A DNA stretch of 64,000 bases, taken from NCBI RefSeq assembly GCF_025949695.1, contig NZ_JAPDFL010000002.1, forward strand, positions 1 to 64,000. Direction: 5' to 3'. The position numbers were made by a program, and so were the translations under genes. Below are positions 35,018 to 44,881 of the stretch, piece by piece. The stretch is from Pararhodobacter zhoushanensis (GTDB lineage Bacteria; Pseudomonadota; Alphaproteobacteria; Rhodobacterales; Rhodobacteraceae). How positions within the stretch are numbered: position 1 is the stretch's first letter; every line of letters starts with the position of its first letter. Below the pieces are notes generated by a model that worked only from the letters and a program-made list of their open reading frames with translations, was not told where the DNA came from and did no database searches.

Positions 35018-35725
35018 TTAGGCATCGCCGAAGAAACGTGCCGCGATTTCTTCGGGCGACGGCGGGTTGCGTAGCAGCGGCGTGATTGCCAGATCGGCCA
35101 GTTCCTCGACCGCCATCAAGGACAGCAATTCCTGTGACTTCACGCCTGGCGCACGGGGTTGCGACGTGTAATGTGCCAGCCCGTGCGGTGCCAGAACCAT
35201 GTATCCGGCCAGACGCGACGGATCGCCAGGGATCAGAATCCCCGCGTCCTGGCAGCGACGAATGGCGTCGATTAGCGTTGCGACCGCCGCACGGTCGTAG
35301 GTGCCCCACCGGCTGGCGTTAGAGTCAGGGCGGTTGTCGAACAGCAGGCGAAAGAAGCCCCGCTGTTCCTGCCCGAAGCGCACATAGGAAAAACACAGCA
35401 CGCGCAAGCGGGTCAAGGCATCGTCGGGCCATTTGGCAAGCTCATCAAGCTGGTAGATGTGCAGCATGCGAAAGGCTTCTTCGGTCAAGGCATCAAGCAA
35501 CGCTTCCTTGTCGGCGAAATGCCGGTAAACCGACGAATGCGAAACGCCAAGCGCGCCGGCAACCTCGCGCATCGAGAAATGGGGTCCGTTGCGCGTTGCG
35601 ATCAAATCGATGGCTTCGGCGAGCACCGCGTTGCGCAGGTCGTTGTGGTGATATCCGGTTTTGCGCCGCGTCTTGGGGGCGTCGGTCGCGGCGTCGGCTT
35701 CACTCTGCTCGTCAGTGCTACGCAT
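35018..35725 (-). CDS. TetR-family regulator of the ABC-amidase operon
   Basis: This is a 235-residue repressor. The helix-turn-helix region (LIATRNGPHFSMREVAGALGVSHSSVYRHFADKEAL) follows a charged 28-residue leader. The C-terminal half resembles the TetR_C WHG-type domain (FGQEQRGFFRLLFDNRP). The ATG at 35725 has AAAGGAAAGGTTT in front, so the in-frame extension up to 35881 is rejected. It is divergent from a branched-chain-type ABC transporter operon, and paired inverted repeats lie between them. Confidence 0.87.
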   Translation of the reverse strand: MRSTDEQSEADAATDAPKTRRKTGYHHNDLRNAVLAEAIDLIATRNGPHFSMREVAGALGVSHSSVYRHFADKEALLDALTEEAFRMLHIYQLDELAKWPDDALTRLRVLCFSYVRFGQEQRGFFRLLFDNRPDSNASRWGTYDRAAVATLIDAIRRCQDAGILIPGDPSRLAGYMVLAPHGLAHYTSQPRAPGVKSQELLSLMAVEELADLAITPLLRNPPSPEEIAARFFGDA

Positions 35726-35806
35726 AAACCTTTCCTTTCGCCTCGAGTGCCTTTCTGGACAACCGCAGGGGTGCGAGCAAGTCGCTATGCGGGTTGTACA
35801 TCTTAA

Positions 35807-35875
35807 GTGACCAATGGACACATTTTTTCTTGACCGAATCAGGACGTGGTGCAAGCGTATGTGACCAGTGGTCGC
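35807..35875. promoter_or_regulatory. Two related inverted repeats, probable TetR operators
   Basis: GTGACCAATGGACAC (35807-35821) and GTGACCAGTGGTCGC (35861-35875) match at 12 of 15 positions; the second holds the perfect repeat GACCA-G-TGGTC. Their starts are 54 bp apart, near five helical turns. They lie between the TetR gene and the binding-protein gene. Confidence 0.6.
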
Positions 35876-35932
35876 ACACACCTGTGATCACCGACGCGTA
35901 ACAAAATAAAAACGATAAAACAGGGGGTTCCA

Positions 35933-37225
35933 ATGAAGGAACGTTTCGGCCAGCCGGGCCTTACCCGGCGCGGAGTGATGGCGCATGGCCTTGCGGCGGC
36001 AGCGGCTGGCCTCGCGGCACCGTCGATCTTGCGGGCACAATCAGCAGCGGTGAAAATCGGCTATGTCGGATCGCTGTCGGGTATCCGCGGCATCTTTGGC
36101 GAAACCGAGCAATGGACGCTGGCACAGATCCAGACGCGGTTGGCCGAGGGATTGATGGTCGGCGACCGGCGCATCCCGATCGAGCTGGTGATCCGCGATA
36201 ACCAATCCAGCGGCGCCCGCTCGGCATCGGTCGCGCAAGATCTGGTGTTCCGCGAGCGGTGCAATCTGATCCTCGCGCAGGATGGCGAGGCGGCTTTCGC
36301 GGTCGGAGAGCTGGCTGACAGTCGCGGCGTGCCGACCCTGTCGTCGATGATGCCCTGGCAGGCCTGGATGTTCCCGCGCGGTGGCAATCCGGTCGACGGG
36401 TTCCCCTATACGTTCCACTTCTTCGGCGGCAGCGACGGGGCGTTAAGCAATTTCGTGCAGATGATGGACATGGTGCCCTCGAACGCCAAGGTCGGCACGC
36501 TTTACGTCGACAACCCGCCGGGACAGGGGCTGATGAATCCCGAAACGGGTTTGCCCGCCTTCCTGCGGCAAGGCGGATACGACGAAATTGCCGCTGGGCC
36601 GTTTCAGGTCACCACCAATGACTTCTCGTCCTTCGTGTCACGCTTTGCCGCCGAGCAGCCGGATATCCTGTCGGGCTTCATGTATCCCGACCATTTCATC
36701 CCGTTCTGGAATCAGCTCAGGCAGGCGGGCGTCGCGCCGAAGGCGGTGATGATGTCTGCAGCGTTCCTGTTCCCCGGGGCCGTGGCAGCGATGGGCGACA
36801 GTGCCGATGGCGTCGCGACCGAGGTCTTCTGGTCGCCCGCCTTCCCCACCGCCTCGTCGTTGACCGGGCAGAGTGCGGCGGAACTGGCCGCGCAATGGGA
36901 GACCGAGACCGGCGCGCAATGGACGCAACCCTTGGGCTATGGTCATGCGATGTGGGAGGTGGGGCTTGCAGCCATCGCTGCCGCCGATGACCCCCGCGAC
37001 CCCGACTCGCTGCGCGATGCCATCGCCGGACTTGATCTGAACACCGTTGCTGGCCGGGTGAATTTCGCCACCTCGCCGGTGCGAAACGTTGCCATCATGC
37101 CCCTTGTCGGCGGGCAATGGCGACGGCTGGGCGGGCAGCATCCCTACGCGCTGAAGATCGTCAACAACGCCTCGGCGCCGGAAATTCCGGTCGAGGCCGA
37201 GATGATCGTGATGAGCCCGTCATGA
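35933..37225 (+). CDS. Branched-chain-type ABC transporter substrate-binding protein
   Basis: This 430-residue binding protein of the Leu/Ile/Val (Peripla_BP_6) type has a twin-arginine signal (LTRRGVMAHGLAAAAAGLAAPSILRAQ). The mature start VKIGYVGSLSGIRGIFG and the SAFLFPGAVAAMGDSADGVATEVFW region fit relatives that bind amides, urea or short amides more than leucine. The stop overlaps the ATPase start (ATGA). With the amidase at the operon's end, an amide substrate is the best inference. Confidence 0.9.
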   Translation: MKERFGQPGLTRRGVMAHGLAAAAAGLAAPSILRAQSAAVKIGYVGSLSGIRGIFGETEQWTLAQIQTRLAEGLMVGDRRIPIELVIRDNQSSGARSASVAQDLVFRERCNLILAQDGEAAFAVGELADSRGVPTLSSMMPWQAWMFPRGGNPVDGFPYTFHFFGGSDGALSNFVQMMDMVPSNAKVGTLYVDNPPGQGLMNPETGLPAFLRQGGYDEIAAGPFQVTTNDFSSFVSRFAAEQPDILSGFMYPDHFIPFWNQLRQAGVAPKAVMMSAAFLFPGAVAAMGDSADGVATEVFWSPAFPTASSLTGQSAAELAAQWETETGAQWTQPLGYGHAMWEVGLAAIAAADDPRDPDSLRDAIAGLDLNTVAGRVNFATSPVRNVAIMPLVGGQWRRLGGQHPYALKIVNNASAPEIPVEAEMIVMSPS

Positions 37226-37950
37226 CCCAGCTGACCTTGCAAGGCGTGACCCGCCGGTTCGGCGTGCTCACGGCCGTTGATGCGGTGGATCTTTCCCTGC
37301 GGGTTGGCGAATGCGTTGGCTTGATCGGCCCCAATGGCGCCGGGAAAAGCACGTTGCTGGCGCTTATGGTGGGCGATCTGCGGCCTACGTCGGGCCAGAT
37401 AAGCCTCAATGACACGGTGGTCACCCGGCTGCCGGTCCCTGCGCGCGTCCGCGCAGGGATCGCGCGCGCGGCGCAAATTCCGCAGATCTTTGATCGGCTC
37501 ACGGTCAGTGAAAGCGTGCGCCTGCCCGCGCTCTACGGGGCAGGGTTGTCCGACACGCAGGCCCGCGCCGAAGCGGCAATTGTGCTTGAGCGCTGCGGTC
37601 TGGCGGACAAGGCGCAGGCCTATGCCAGCGCCCTGGGCTTGCTTGATCGCAAGAGACTGGAGCTGGCCAAGGCGCTGGCGGCGCGGCCGCGCATCTTGTT
37701 GCTGGACGAGATCGCCGCCGGGCTGACGGAACCCGAAGTCGAAGAAATGGTCGTGCTGGTGAAGTCGCTGCGCGACGACCGTGCGATCCTGTGGGTCGAG
37801 CATATTCCGATGGCCCTGCGCGAAGCCTGCGAGCGGCTGATCGTGATGGAACGCGGGGTCAAGACACTGGACGGACCTTTCGCGCAGGTCTGGAGCGATC
37901 CCGGCTTGCAAGCCGTGTACATGGGGGTGCCCGGCGATGCTGCAGCTTGA
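37222..37950 (+). CDS. Branched-chain-type ABC transporter ATPase (LivG type)
   Basis: This 242-residue ATPase has Walker A GPNGAGKST (about 37-45), Walker B ILLLDEIAAGLTEPEVEE and the H-loop LWVEHIPMAL. The signature region reads ASALGLLDRKRLELAKALA, where the usual LSYGxQRxLE is replaced by LGLLDRKRLE. The LSGGQ-like element is therefore degenerate, a feature seen in LivG-type proteins of this transporter class. It pairs with the LivF-type ATPase, which it overlaps by 14 bp. Confidence 0.9.
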   Translation: MTQLTLQGVTRRFGVLTAVDAVDLSLRVGECVGLIGPNGAGKSTLLALMVGDLRPTSGQISLNDTVVTRLPVPARVRAGIARAAQIPQIFDRLTVSESVRLPALYGAGLSDTQARAEAAIVLERCGLADKAQAYASALGLLDRKRLELAKALAARPRILLLDEIAAGLTEPEVEEMVVLVKSLRDDRAILWVEHIPMALREACERLIVMERGVKTLDGPFAQVWSDPGLQAVYMGVPGDAAA

Positions 37951-38623
37951 CGAGGTCAGCGCCTGGTACGGGCAAGCACGCGCACTCGATGCCGTGACTT
38001 TGACCGTGGAGACCGGGCAAACCCATGCCCTTGTGGGGGCGAACGGCGCGGGGAAGTCGACCCTGCTGCGCCTGCTCTGCGGATTGGTCCCGGTGTACAC
38101 CGGCACCATCACGCTGAACGGCAAACCCTATGACCCCCGCAAGGCGTCGGCTGACGGCGTGGCGTTGGTGCCCGAAGGGCGATTGCTGTTCGACAGTCTC
38201 ACGGTCGAAGAAAATGTCATCCTCGGCGCCCGTGACCGTGCGGGGCCTTGGTCACTGACCGCCCTGTACGCGCTGTTTCCGATCCTGTCCGAGAAGCGCC
38301 ACGCGCGCCCTTCCGATCTGTCGGGCGGGCAGCAGCAAATGGTGGCGATTGCCCGGGCGCTGGCGACCAATCCGGCGGTGTTGCTCTGCGACGAGATCGC
38401 GCTGGGTCTGGCACCTGCCGTCGTCGGCGACGTTTACGTCGCGCTGGCGCGTGTCAGGGCGCAGGGCATGACGGTGTTGCTGGTCGATCAGGATATCGCC
38501 CGCGCCTGCCGCGTTTCCACACACGTCACCTGTTTGCTGAAAGGCCGGGTCTCGCATCAGGCCCCGGCTGCCGGTGTCACCGCGCAAAGCCTGCGCGCAG
38601 CGTATTTCGGGGTGGCGGGATGA
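37937..38623 (+). CDS. Branched-chain-type ABC transporter ATPase (LivF type)
   Basis: This 228-residue ATPase has Walker A GANGAGKST (about 34-42), signature LSGGQQQMVAIARALATNPAVLLCDEIALGLAP and the VPEGRLLFDSLTVEEN segment typical of LivF. Its canonical LSGGQ complements the degenerate one of the partner ATPase. The stop shares bases with the next start. Confidence 0.92.
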   Translation: MLQLDEVSAWYGQARALDAVTLTVETGQTHALVGANGAGKSTLLRLLCGLVPVYTGTITLNGKPYDPRKASADGVALVPEGRLLFDSLTVEENVILGARDRAGPWSLTALYALFPILSEKRHARPSDLSGGQQQMVAIARALATNPAVLLCDEIALGLAPAVVGDVYVALARVRAQGMTVLLVDQDIARACRVSTHVTCLLKGRVSHQAPAAGVTAQSLRAAYFGVAG

Positions 38624-39477
38624 TCATTGACCTTCTGTTTCAGGGCGCGACCCTTGGGGCGCTCTATGGCCTGATCGGTGCCGGGCTGGCGCTGAATTTC
38701 GGCATCCTAAAGGTCGTCAATCTGGCGCATGGCGAGTTCATCACGCTGGGTGCCTTCATGGCCGTCGGGCTGGTTGCCGCGCAAAGCGCGTTGCCCTTGC
38801 CGTTGATCCTGACGGGCGCGTTCCTTGGCTGCGCGCTGATCGGCGTGGTGCTGCAAGCCGCTTTCGTCGAGCGGGCGATGACGTTCCGCGACCCGATGGT
38901 GCCGATGCTGGTCACCTTCGGGCTGGCGGTGATGATCCGCAACGGGCTGCTTGAAGCGTTGGGTGCCGATCAACGCGGACTCGATGTTGGCGGGCTGGCG
39001 CAGGCGCGGATAACGCTGGTGGGGCAGTCTTTCGGGCTGTTGCCGCTGATCACGCTGGGTCTGGCGCTGGCCGCGTTTGCCGGGCTCGCCACGCTGATCT
39101 TTCGCACCCGCTTTGGCCGCGAGGTGCGCGCGGTCTCTGACCGGCCCGAGATCGCCGCGATCCTTGGCGTTCGGGTCAAGCGGATCCACCTGCTTGTCGC
39201 CGGGCTCTCGGCCGGGCTCGCGGCGCTGGCAGGGGTTCTGCTGGCGATGCGCGCCAGTGTCTCGCCCTTCTCGGGCGTGTCGCATCTGCTCATCGCTTTC
39301 GAGGTGGTGGTTCTGGGGGGCATCGGGCGGATCCGCGGTGTGCTGATCGCCGGACTGATTCTGGGTCTGGCGCAGGTCGTTGCCCAACGGTTCGATGCGA
39401 ATGCCGGTCTGCTCTATGTGCATCTCGTCTTCTTTACAGCGCTTGTCGGGCGCGCCGTGACCGGGAGGCTGGCATGA
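38620..39477 (+). CDS. Branched-chain-type ABC transporter permease (LivH type)
   Basis: This 285-residue, eight-helix permease begins IIDLLFQGATLGALYGLIGAGLALNFG and includes LKVVNLAHGEFITLGAF and the loop VRAVSDRPEIAAILGVRVKRIHL, which contacts the ATPase. The true start is the ATG at 38620, overlapping the LivF-type stop; reading frames upstream of it belong to the ATPase gene. Confidence 0.92.
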   Translation: MIIDLLFQGATLGALYGLIGAGLALNFGILKVVNLAHGEFITLGAFMAVGLVAAQSALPLPLILTGAFLGCALIGVVLQAAFVERAMTFRDPMVPMLVTFGLAVMIRNGLLEALGADQRGLDVGGLAQARITLVGQSFGLLPLITLGLALAAFAGLATLIFRTRFGREVRAVSDRPEIAAILGVRVKRIHLLVAGLSAGLAALAGVLLAMRASVSPFSGVSHLLIAFEVVVLGGIGRIRGVLIAGLILGLAQVVAQRFDANAGLLYVHLVFFTALVGRAVTGRLA

Positions 39478-40427
39478 TCCGTCCCTTGGAACTGCTCGCC
39501 CTCGCCCTTGCGTTGGGCCTGGGGATCGCCGGAGGCCGCCTGCTGGACGCAGGATTGCTGTTCCTGCTGTGCGAGATGCTGGTGATCTTTCTGATGGCGC
39601 AAATGTGGAACCTGCTGGCGGGTTACGCCGGACAGGTCTCGCTGGGGCATCAGGTTTTCGTCGGTCTGGGCGCTTACCTGCTCTTTCTGATCGCCAATGC
39701 GACACCCTTGCCGGTGTGGCTGGTACTGGCCGGGGTGCCGGTGATTGTCGGGCTGCTGGCAATTCCGCTGGGCATGGTGATGTTCCACCTCAAGGCCGCC
39801 TATTTTGCCATTGGCATGTGGGTTGTCGCTGAAATCGTGATGCAGTTGACCCTCAAGCTGCCTTTTGCCCGCGGCGGCATGGGGCTGATGCTGCGGCCCG
39901 GCGGGCATCCGATGCAGGGCTACCCCGAGCAGAGTGTGTTCGCCGTGGCGCTGGTGGCGGCTGTCGGGCTGATGGTGGCGCTGCGTATCTTCCTGCGCAC
40001 CCGCGCCGGGCTGGCAACGCTGGCCCTGCGCGACAACGAAGCCGCGGCGAGCGCCGCCGGAGTCGATGTCCGCCGCCTGCATCTGGTGCTGTTTGCGCTG
40101 ACGGCGGCGGGATGCGCCGCTGCGGGCGGACTTTACTACATCACGACGCTCTACATCACGCCGGTCGATGCCTTTCAGCTCAACTGGGTGGTGGCGATGA
40201 TGGTCGTCACGGTGATTGGCGGAACCGGGACGTTGACGGGCCCCGCGCTGGGAACCGCCCTGTTGATCGGGCTGCGCGAGGCAATGACCGCGGCGGGCTT
40301 TTCCGGCGACCAGTACTGGATCGTCATGGGCCTGCTGTCGGTGGTGGTGCTGTTGGTCAGCCCGCGCGGCTTGTGGCCCGCGCTTGCAGGGCTGGCTTTG
40401 AAAATCAAGAAAGGATCACACCCATGA
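39474..40427 (+). CDS. Branched-chain-type ABC transporter permease (LivM type)
   Basis: This 317-residue permease has NLLAGYAGQVSLGHQVFVGLGAYL near its N-terminus (the hallmark GxxGxxSxGH) and the ATPase-contact loop LATLALRDNEAAASAAGVDVRRLHL. It forms a heterodimer with the LivH-type permease. It overlaps both neighbours by 4 bp (ATGA), as do most junctions in this operon. Confidence 0.92.
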   Translation: MIRPLELLALALALGLGIAGGRLLDAGLLFLLCEMLVIFLMAQMWNLLAGYAGQVSLGHQVFVGLGAYLLFLIANATPLPVWLVLAGVPVIVGLLAIPLGMVMFHLKAAYFAIGMWVVAEIVMQLTLKLPFARGGMGLMLRPGGHPMQGYPEQSVFAVALVAAVGLMVALRIFLRTRAGLATLALRDNEAAASAAGVDVRRLHLVLFALTAAGCAAAGGLYYITTLYITPVDAFQLNWVVAMMVVTVIGGTGTLTGPALGTALLIGLREAMTAAGFSGDQYWIVMGLLSVVVLLVSPRGLWPALAGLALKIKKGSHP

Positions 40428-41869
40428 ACGAGCCCCATTGCTGGAGCGCGACTGAAACCGTCGAGGCCCTGCGAAAACGCCGGATCGGCGCTGTCGAACT
40501 GCTGGACCACATGACCGCGCGGCAGCAGCGGCTGGACGGCCCGCTCAATGCGGTGATCGCCACCGACCTTGACACCGCCCGAGCGGCTGCGCAGGCCGCA
40601 GACAAGGCAAGCGCCCCGCTGGGTCCGTTGCACGGGCTGCCGATGACCATCAAGGAAACCTACGACGTGACCGGCTTCGCGACCACGGCGGGGATCCCTG
40701 ATCTGGCCCACAACCGCCCGACGCGCGATGCCGATGCCGTCGCCCGGTTGCGCAAGGCCGGGGCGGTGATCTGGGGCAAGACCAACGTTCCGGTGGCCGC
40801 TGCGGATCACCAGTCCGTCAATCCGATCTATGGCCTGACATGCAATCCCTGGGACCTCGAGCGCACCCCGGGCGGATCGTCAGGTGGTGCCGCGGCTGCC
40901 GTCGCCGGCGGCTTTACCGCGTTGGAACTGGGCAGCGACATCGGCGGCTCGATCCGGCTGCCGGCGCATTTCTGTGGCGTTTGGGGGCTCAAACCGAGCT
41001 ATGGCATCGTTTCGGGGCGTGGCCATATCCCTCCCGGCCCCGGTGCGCTGGCACCCTCGCCTCTGGGCGTTTCGGGGCCACTGGGCCGGTCGGCGAAGGA
41101 TCTGTCGCTGGCGCTTGATGTTCTGGCCGGCGGTGGGCCGGGTGCCTGGCAGTTGAGCCTGCCCGCGTCGCGTCACCAGCGACTTGCCGATTTCCGCATC
41201 GCCGTCTGGACCGGCGGCTATCCGGTGGACACAGCCTATGCCGCCGGAATCGACAGCTATGCGAATTCGCTGGCTGGCCAAGGCGCGCAGGTTACGGTCC
41301 TCGATACGATGCCATCCCCGCTCAAAGGCGCGGATGATCTGTATCTGAAGCTGCTGTTCGCTGTCCTTGGCGCGGGATCGCCCCCGGACGAGGTCGCAGG
41401 CTACGCCGCCGTTGCCGCTGCTCACCCCGATATTCCGATCGTTCAGCTCATTGCGCGTTCGGTCACGTCCAGCATGGCCGACGTCGCGCAGTTGTTCGAG
41501 GCACAAGCCCAGACAATCGCCGCGTGGGACGGATGGTTCAAGGAGTACGACGCGGTGCTGATGCCGGTCTCCATGGGTCAGGCGTTTCCGCATATGCTGG
41601 GCGGTGGGTTCGGCCCGGTGTCGAAACTGCCAGAGACGCTGGATGTCGGCGGCAAGCCGGAATCCTATCTCAAGAACCTGCTATGGCCGGGCATTGCGAC
41701 CTTTGCGCATCTGCCCGCTGTTGCCTGCCCGATACCGGGAGGGATCAACGGCTTGCCCGCCGGGGTTCAGATCATGGGCCCCGCCTTCGGCGACCGCACG
41801 GTGCTCAAGTTGGCCGAGCTGTGCGAGGAGGCGGTGGGCGGCTTCACCGTGCCGCCCGGGTTCGAATAG
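40424..41869 (+). CDS. Amidase (amidase signature family)
   Basis: This is a 481-residue amidase-signature enzyme. The Ser-cisSer-Lys triad is visible: K77 in GLPMTIKETYDVTG, S152 in PGGSSGGAAAAVAGG and nucleophile S176 in GSDIGGSIRLPA. C-terminal segments (PAVACPIPGGINGLPAGVQIMGP) fit the family. The protein lacks a signal peptide, so imported amide would be hydrolysed to acid and ammonia in the cytoplasm. It is the last gene of the TetR-controlled ABC operon and is translationally coupled to the LivM-type permease. Confidence 0.92.
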   Translation: MNEPHCWSATETVEALRKRRIGAVELLDHMTARQQRLDGPLNAVIATDLDTARAAAQAADKASAPLGPLHGLPMTIKETYDVTGFATTAGIPDLAHNRPTRDADAVARLRKAGAVIWGKTNVPVAAADHQSVNPIYGLTCNPWDLERTPGGSSGGAAAAVAGGFTALELGSDIGGSIRLPAHFCGVWGLKPSYGIVSGRGHIPPGPGALAPSPLGVSGPLGRSAKDLSLALDVLAGGGPGAWQLSLPASRHQRLADFRIAVWTGGYPVDTAYAAGIDSYANSLAGQGAQVTVLDTMPSPLKGADDLYLKLLFAVLGAGSPPDEVAGYAAVAAAHPDIPIVQLIARSVTSSMADVAQLFEAQAQTIAAWDGWFKEYDAVLMPVSMGQAFPHMLGGGFGPVSKLPETLDVGGKPESYLKNLLWPGIATFAHLPAVACPIPGGINGLPAGVQIMGPAFGDRTVLKLAELCEEAVGGFTVPPGFE

Positions 41870-42289
41870 CGCCCGGACGGAACGGCTGCCCCGCGCTTCT
41901 GGCATCCGCTGACCGAAGCGGCGCGCGTCGATGATGCGCGCCGTCCTGGGGGCTTTCTGGCCCTGCCGGTCAACGGGCCGTTCATCCCCGCAAAAGGCCC
42001 GCCGAGATCGGTTCGGTAAGGTTGTCTGTTCCGACCCCGGTTTCGCGTTGGCGCAGTTGATCGAGGTTGAGCAGCGTGTAGCCGTGATGCCAGGCCCACA
42101 AGGGTGGGATTGTCCCAGGCCCGCGTCTCTCCGACCAGACGGTCACAGTCATGGCGGCGCGCTTGACGGTCCGGGCGCGCAAAACGTCTGAGCCGGTCGA
42201 AACCTCGGGGCGGCTTTTGTGGACCCGGTTGATCTGCGACCGGTCTGACATCCAAGGCGTGACGGTGCGCTTCCCACCGGGGCCTGACG
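41870..42289. other. Non-coding interval with no recognisable gene
   Basis: About 420 bp lie between the amidase stop and the sitD stop (convergent). A leftward frame stays open across most of the region (for example VWSERRGPGTIPPLWAWHHG) but lacks a start signal of its own and matches no family I know. I see no terminator. It may be a gene remnant. Confidence 0.45.
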
Positions 42290-43122
42290 TCAACCAAGGG
42301 CCGAGCGTCGTCTGACCTGCAGAATTCGGCGAAAAAACGCGATCACGAAGAGCGCGGTCAGGATCAGGATGATCGTCGGCGCCGGGGCACTGTCGAGAAA
42401 AAGCTCGCATAGGCGCCCAGCAGCATCGAACTGGTACACACGACGACCGACACTGCCAGCATCCGCCCGAAACTGCGCACCAGCAAAAACGCAATGGCCC
42501 CCGGCGCGATCAGCAGCCCGACTGCCAGCACCAATCCGGTCGCTGACAGCGTTGCGACAATGGTGAGCGACAGGATGGTCAGCAGCCCGTAATGGAGCAG
42601 CCCGACCGGCAGGCCCGACGCCCTCGCCTGCGCCGGATCGAAGGCATGCAACATAAGATCTTTCCACTTGAGCAGCAGCGCCACCGCGACACAGGCCGAC
42701 AGGATCCCTGCGGTCCACAGATCCTCGGCACCGACGCCCAGCATGTTGCCGAACAGGATGTGGTCGAGGTGGACATTGGTGTGGATCGACACATACAGCA
42801 CGATCCCCAGCGCGAACATGCCCGAGAACACCACGCCCATGACCGTGTCCTGCTTCACGCGCGAATTCTCGGCCAGATAACCTGTGGCGAGGGCTGTGAT
42901 CATCCCTGCCCCGAAAGCGCCAAGGATCAGCGGAAAACCCAGCACATAGGCCAGCACGATCCCCGGCAGGACAGCATGGCTGACGGCATCGCCCATCAGC
43001 GCCCAGCCCTTGAGCACCAGAAAACACGACAGCAGCGCGGTGGGGACCGACACGATCAGCGAGATCCAGAAGGCGTTCTGCATGAAGCCGAACTGAAAGG
43101 GCAGCAACAGCGTGTCGATCAT
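42290..43122 (-). pseudogene. sitD: Manganese/iron ABC permease SitD, interrupted by a frameshift
   Basis: From ATG 43122 the frame encodes an ABC-3 family permease (FQNAFWISLIVSVPTALLSC-like start, LKGWALMGDAVSHAVLPGIVLAYVLG, several helices). After LLGAYASFF it shifts into STVPRRRRSS and stops at 42364. The expected C-terminal helix (LDSAPAPTIILILTALFVIAFF) follows immediately in another frame and ends at 42290. One extra T in the five-T run (A run at 42398-42402 on the given strand) restores YASFFLDSAPAPTII and a protein of about 277 residues. Sequencing error or a recent mutation. It overlaps sitC by 4 bp. Confidence 0.87.
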
Positions 43123-43982
43123 GGCGCTACCTCGGCCCGCAGGGCCTGCGCCGCCTTGCGCCGCGCGGCAAAAAGCCCGTGCTTGGGTGCCCAGAGAAAG
43201 GCGGCGAGAAAGATCAGCGTCTGTAGCACGACAATGATCCCGCCGGTCGCGCCATTGAGGAAGTAGCTGGCATAGGCACCGACAAAGCTGGTCACGGTGC
43301 CGATGGCGACCGAGGTCGCGATCAGTCGCGGGAACCGGTCGCACAGCAGATAGGCCGTCGCGCCGGGTGTCACCACCATGGCGATGACCAGAAAGGCCCC
43401 CACCGTCTGCATCGCCGCGACCACGCAGGCCGCAAGCAGCATGAAGAACACGGCCTTCAGCAAGCCGGGTCGCAAGCCGATCGACCGCGCGTGGTTTTCG
43501 TCGAAGAAGACCACCATCAGGTCTTTCCATTTCGCCAGCAAGATCGCCAGCGAGACGACGCCGATGATGAGCAGTTGCGCCGTGTCCGCCGGGGTGATCG
43601 CCAGAATATTGCCCATTGTGATGGTCTGGATCGACACCGACATCGGGTTGACCGACGCAATGAACAGCCCCAGCCCGAAGAATGAGGTGAAGATGATGCC
43701 GATGATCACATCGACCTTCAGCCCCGAGCGATCCGACAGAAACAGCATCGCCGCCGCTGCCAGTCCGCCCGACAGAAAAGCCCCCAGTGCGAACGGCAGT
43801 CCCAGAAGGTAAGCCCCGGCCACTCCGGGCACGACGGCATGCGACAGCGCGTCGCCGATCAGCGACCAGCCCTTGAGCATCAAAAACGCCGACAGAAACG
43901 CACAGACCCCGCCGACCAGCGCGGAGACGCCCATGGCATTGGTCATGAAGCCATAGGTGAAAGGCTCAAGCAGCGTGTTCAT
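43119..43982 (-). CDS. sitC: Manganese/iron ABC transporter permease SitC
   Basis: This 287-residue ABC-3 family permease has eight predicted helices. It has [26 protein letters not shown] near the N-terminus and [25 protein letters not shown], the ATPase-contact loop. Its similarity to the SitD-type permease downstream reflects the usual paired-permease arrangement of sit/mnt operons. Both its ends overlap neighbours as ATGA. Confidence 0.9.
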   Translation of the reverse strand: MNTLLEPFTYGFMTNAMGVSALVGGVCAFLSAFLMLKGWSLIGDALSHAVVPGVAGAYLLGLPFALGAFLSGGLAAAAMLFLSDRSGLKVDVIIGIIFTSFFGLGLFIASVNPMSVSIQTITMGNILAITPADTAQLLIIGVVSLAILLAKWKDLMVVFFDENHARSIGLRPGLLKAVFFMLLAACVVAAMQTVGAFLVIAMVVTPGATAYLLCDRFPRLIATSVAIGTVTSFVGAYASYFLNGATGGIIVVLQTLIFLAAFLWAPKHGLFAARRKAAQALRAEVAP

Positions 43983-44881
43983 TTCGACGCCTCGGTGATC
44001 ATTGTCTTGTCCCCGTAAGCGACAAAGGGCCGTTCATCGTCGGTCAGGATCGACAGTTTGCGCGTGTCCGCGTCGTCATGCAGATCAGCCCCGCCCAGCG
44101 TGAAATGACGCAGCACACCGCCGAAGGTCGCTTCGAGGTTCTTGCGGGTAAAGGTCGTTTCCGTCGGGCCCGAGGCCAGCACCGTGCCTTTGACCAGAAC
44201 AGTGCGGTCGCAGAATTCCGGCACGGTGCCCAGATTATGGGTCGAGACCAGCATGACCCGCCCCTCGTCGCGCATCTCGCGCAGCAGGGCGATAATCTGC
44301 TCTTCGGTCTTCACATCCACGCCGGTAAACGGCTCGTCCAGCAGGATCACCTGCCCGTCCTGCGCCAGTGCCCGGGCCAGGAAAACGCGCTTCTTCTGGC
44401 CGCCGGACAGCTCGCCGATCTGGCGGTGACGATGGTCCAGCATGCTGACCCGCCCGAGCGCAGCCTCGACCGCGTCGCGGTCGATCTGAGACGGGCGGCG
44501 CAGAAAGCCCATATGGCCAAAGCGGCCCATCATCACCACGTCCTCTACCAGGACCGGAAAGGACCAGTCGACCTCTTCCGACTGCGGCACATAGGCGACG
44601 AGGTTCTGTTTCAGCGCCTGTTTCACGCCAAGACCCAGCAGCCGGATCTCACCGCGCGCCACCGGCACAAACCCCATGATCGCCTTGAAAAGCGTGGATT
44701 TCCCCGCGCCATTCACGCCGACCAGAGCGGTCACGGTGCCGCGCGGGATGGTGAACGTGGCGTCCCGCAGGGCCGTGTGGCCGTTGCGGTAGGTCACGGT
44801 CACGTCCTGCGCGGTGATTCCGCCACCGGCCGACATGTCCCCGGCCGTTGCCGATTTGTCCGGCTGGATGTCCTGCGTCAT
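43979..44881 (-). CDS. sitB: Manganese/iron ABC transporter ATPase SitB
   Basis: This 300-residue ATPase has Walker [10 protein letters not shown] (about 54-62), signature [15 protein letters not shown] and Walker [13 protein letters not shown]. The [31 protein letters not shown] segment is characteristic of Mn/Zn/Fe importers of the SitB/MntB group. About 24 unstructured residues precede the ATPase domain. Confidence 0.9.
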   Translation of the reverse strand: MTQDIQPDKSATAGDMSAGGGITAQDVTVTYRNGHTALRDATFTIPRGTVTALVGVNGAGKSTLFKAIMGFVPVARGEIRLLGLGVKQALKQNLVAYVPQSEEVDWSFPVLVEDVVMMGRFGHMGFLRRPSQIDRDAVEAALGRVSMLDHRHRQIGELSGGQKKRVFLARALAQDGQVILLDEPFTGVDVKTEEQIIALLREMRDEGRVMLVSTHNLGTVPEFCDRTVLVKGTVLASGPTETTFTRKNLEATFGGVLRHFTLGGADLHDDADTRKLSILTDDERPFVAYGDKTMITEASK

